From assembly GCA_035293845.1 (NCBI GenBank), contig DATGMB010000054.1, positions 1 to 25,619 on the forward strand: DNA of 25,619 bases, written 5' to 3'. The number at the start of each line of letters is the position of its first letter. The first letter of the stretch is position 1. This DNA comes from DATGMB01 sp035293845. Lineage in GTDB: Bacteria; Acidobacteriota; Terriglobia; Bryobacterales; Bryobacteraceae. Positions 24,522 through 25,619 of this stretch are shown in pieces. A program made the position numbers and the translations under genes. The notes below the pieces were generated by a model. It saw only the letters and a list, made by a program, of their open reading frames with translations. It was not told where the DNA came from and ran no database searches.

Positions 24522-24534
24522 CGCATATTATGCG
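24522..24534. promoter_or_regulatory. Palindrome CGCATATTATGCG
   Basis: A perfect 13-bp palindrome (CGCATA-T-TATGCG) lies within the candidate -10 of the leftward promoter described next. The overlap is typical of repressor operators; the binding protein is unknown. Confidence 0.4.
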
Positions 24535-24552
24535 AACTTTTAGATTAGACAA
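24525..24552 (-). promoter_or_regulatory. Candidate leftward sigma-70 promoter (TTGTCT-N16-TAATAT)
   Basis: On the minus strand TTGTCT (24552-24547) and TAATAT (24530-24525) are 16 bases apart. They lie just past the terminator of the upstream gene and about 140 bases before the coiled-coil ATG. The local AT-richness contrasts with the GC-rich surroundings. Confidence 0.4.
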
Positions 24553-24587
24553 AAAACGGCCCGGTCCCCGCTGAAAAGGACCGGGCC
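24551..24587 (-). terminator. Rho-independent terminator of the repeat-rich protein gene
   Basis: Read on the minus strand, GGCCCGGTCC (24587-24578) and GGACCGGGCC (24567-24558) form a perfect 10-bp GC-rich stem with a 10-base loop, followed at once by G and six Ts (24556-24551). It lies 40 bases after the stop codon of the leftward gene. This is the best intrinsic terminator in the window. Confidence 0.9.
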
Positions 24588-24626
24588 TATGGGAAGAAAC
24601 TGAATGCACCCAAACCCGTGAACCGT

Positions 24627-25619
24627 TTACCGGTGGTGGCCGCCGCCGGAGCTGTGGCCGCCCCCTCCGCCACCCCGAGGCCCACCGCCTCCGCCCCGCG
24701 GAGCGCTATAGCTCGGCGCACTTCGCGGAGCGCTATAACTTGGGGCGCTTCGCGGCGCGCTGTATCCGCCCCGCGGCGCGCTATAACCGGGCGCGCTGTA
24801 GGATGGAGCGCTCTGCCGCTCCCTCACGACCGGGGGCGCTCCGCCGTACCGCTGCGCGCCGTATCCTCCATAGCTGCCATACCCGCCCGGATAGTTCGAC
24901 CTCGGCGCGGCCTGACTCTGCGGAAAGCTCCTCGGTTCGCCGAAGCGGCCCCATCCGCTCCCGGAGCCAGCCGGATCGGAGGCCCCGCGCGGAGTGCCGA
25001 AGCGCTGCCAGCCGCCGGTGCTGCCGCCCGGGTTGGCCGCAGGCGGCCGAACATTCTCCATCGCACCGCCGCGCGGCGCGTTCTCCATTCCACCGCCGCG
25101 CGGCGCGTTCTCTATGGCACCGCCGCGCGGTGCGTTCTCTATGGCACCGCCGCGCGGTGCCAGCGCGGGCGCCGCTCCCGTGCCCGGCGATGGCCGCCAG
25201 TTTCCGGCCTGCGGTCCGCGCGACATTCCGGCAGGCTGCTGGCCGCCAAAGCCGGCGCCGCGGCTGGGCGGGGCCAACCCGCGGCTGGCCTGCTCGAAGC
25301 CCCGTTGCTGCTGCGCGAACGGCATTCGCGGCGCGGCGGCCGACTGCTGATGCGTAAAGAAGTGCGTATTGGTCACACCGTTTCGCGGCGCATATGCCGC
25401 CGCACGGTTTGAGAACTGCAAGTGGGATGCCGCCGGAGCGATTGGTACTTGTCCGCGCACCAGGCCCGCCGTCCCGATCCGGTCCCCTGGGACCCGCGCG
25501 ATCGCGCCGAAGCGTCCGGCGTGGAAGTCGTTCACATTCATGGCGGAAATGCCGCCGAACCGCGCGTTCCGGTAGGTATTCACCACGTTGATGTTGGTGA
25601 TATTCACGACGCCGAAGCC
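24627..25619 (-). CDS. Gly/Ser/Pro-rich repeat protein, C-terminal part (FecR/DUF6600-like), 5' end beyond the right edge
   Basis: The frame is open from the right edge to the stop at 24627. A GTG at 25607 is only an internal codon, because the frame continues as GFGV upstream; at least 330 residues are present. The first part (VNITNINVVNTYRNARFGGISAMNVNDFHAGRFG) resembles the region after the FecR/DUF6600 domains of acidobacterial envelope proteins, from memory of the pattern. Next come Gln- and Pro-rich segments, four tandem copies of a nine-residue unit (APRGGAIEN and variants) and a C-terminal tail of YSAPRSAPS-type repeats ending in poly-Gly and GGGHSSGGGHHR. The protein is probably disordered and extracytoplasmic. 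The terminator at 24551-24587 ends the transcript. Confidence 0.75.
   Translation of the reverse strand, partial: GFGVVNITNINVVNTYRNARFGGISAMNVNDFHAGRFGAIARVPGDRIGTAGLVRGQVPIAPAASHLQFSNRAAAYAPRNGVTNTHFFTHQQSAAAPRMPFAQQQRGFEQASRGLAPPSRGAGFGGQQPAGMSRGPQAGNWRPSPGTGAAPALAPRGGAIENAPRGGAIENAPRGGGMENAPRGGAMENVRPPAANPGGSTGGWQRFGTPRGASDPAGSGSGWGRFGEPRSFPQSQAAPRSNYPGGYGSYGGYGAQRYGGAPPVVRERQSAPSYSAPGYSAPRGGYSAPRSAPSYSAPRSAPSYSAPRGGGGGPRGGGGGGHSSGGGHHR
25054..25161. repeat. Four tandem 27-bp repeats inside the repeat-rich gene
   Basis: Units start at 25054, 25081, 25108 and 25135. Units 1 and 2 resemble each other most, as do units 3 and 4, which differ in one base. Each encodes nine residues, so copy-number change keeps the reading frame. 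Confidence 0.85.

Noticed and set aside
22976..24526. 516-codon minus-strand frame opposite the GlcNAc kinase
   Set aside because: It overlaps the well-supported kinase completely and is Arg/Pro/Ala-rich without motifs.
25054..25161. Tandem repeats as a CRISPR array
   Set aside because: The units are contiguous with no spacers and encode an in-frame nine-residue repeat.

Overview
This is a GC-rich bacterial window that most resembles a soil Acidobacteriota chromosome of the Bryobacterales/Solibacter type. That placement is an inference from gene content: a winged-helix plus beta-propeller regulator, a PEP-CTERM exoprotein, a DUF3500 protein, FecR/DUF6600-like low-complexity proteins and small degenerate coiled-coil genes. 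No rRNA, tRNA, CRISPR array, transposase or phage gene was seen. About 20 genes look real. Two are decayed, and two run off the window edges (a secreted protein at the left, a repeat-rich protein at the right).

Layout, left half. 1-485 (-) is a secreted protein cut by the left edge. 561-1457 (-) is a PEP-CTERM exoprotein, divergent from 1860-3932 (+), a membrane-tethered OmpR/PhoB-like winged helix fused to a beta-propeller. The 402-bp gap between them holds two PhoB-box-like direct repeats (TCTGAAA-N4-TCTGAAA). 4025-4523 (+) is a frameshifted small gene. 4585-5952 and 6031-7389 (+) form an NtrC/NtrY-type two-component pair separated by a long hairpin repeat. 7407-9170 (-) is a secreted Asp-box (sialidase-like) propeller, divergent from a DUF3500 protein (9350-10378, +).

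Layout, middle. 10382-12130 (-) is an overlapping trio: phosphoribosyltransferase, alpha/beta hydrolase and DUF2267. An NmrA-like NAD(P)-binding protein (12203-13072, -) is divergent from a cystathionine gamma-synthase family PLP enzyme (13204-14454, +). rpsT follows (14550-14816, +). It converges on a five-gene leftward operon in which every junction overlaps: psd, pssA, an aspartate-semialdehyde-dehydrogenase-like protein lacking the catalytic cysteine, lptE and holA (18954 down to 14872). This joins phosphatidylethanolamine synthesis, LPS export and a replication clamp-loader subunit in one transcript.

Layout, right. 19068-19420 (+) is a three-times frameshifted copy of a small coiled-coil gene whose relative lies at 24108-24383 (-). 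19439-20764 (-) is a PqiA-like membrane protein, divergent from a two-gene operon: a PMT_2-type glycosyltransferase with a C-terminal sugar-binding-like domain, joined by an ATGA overlap to a BadF/BadG-type N-acetylglucosamine kinase (20841-23899, +). The right edge holds the C-terminal part of a Gly/Ser/Pro-rich protein with 27-bp tandem repeats, closed by a clear intrinsic terminator.

Strongest items for follow-up: the phased direct repeats flanking the one-component regulator, the catalytically dead ASADH paralogue inside the envelope operon, the hairpin repeat between response regulator and kinase, and the paired decaying coiled-coil genes.
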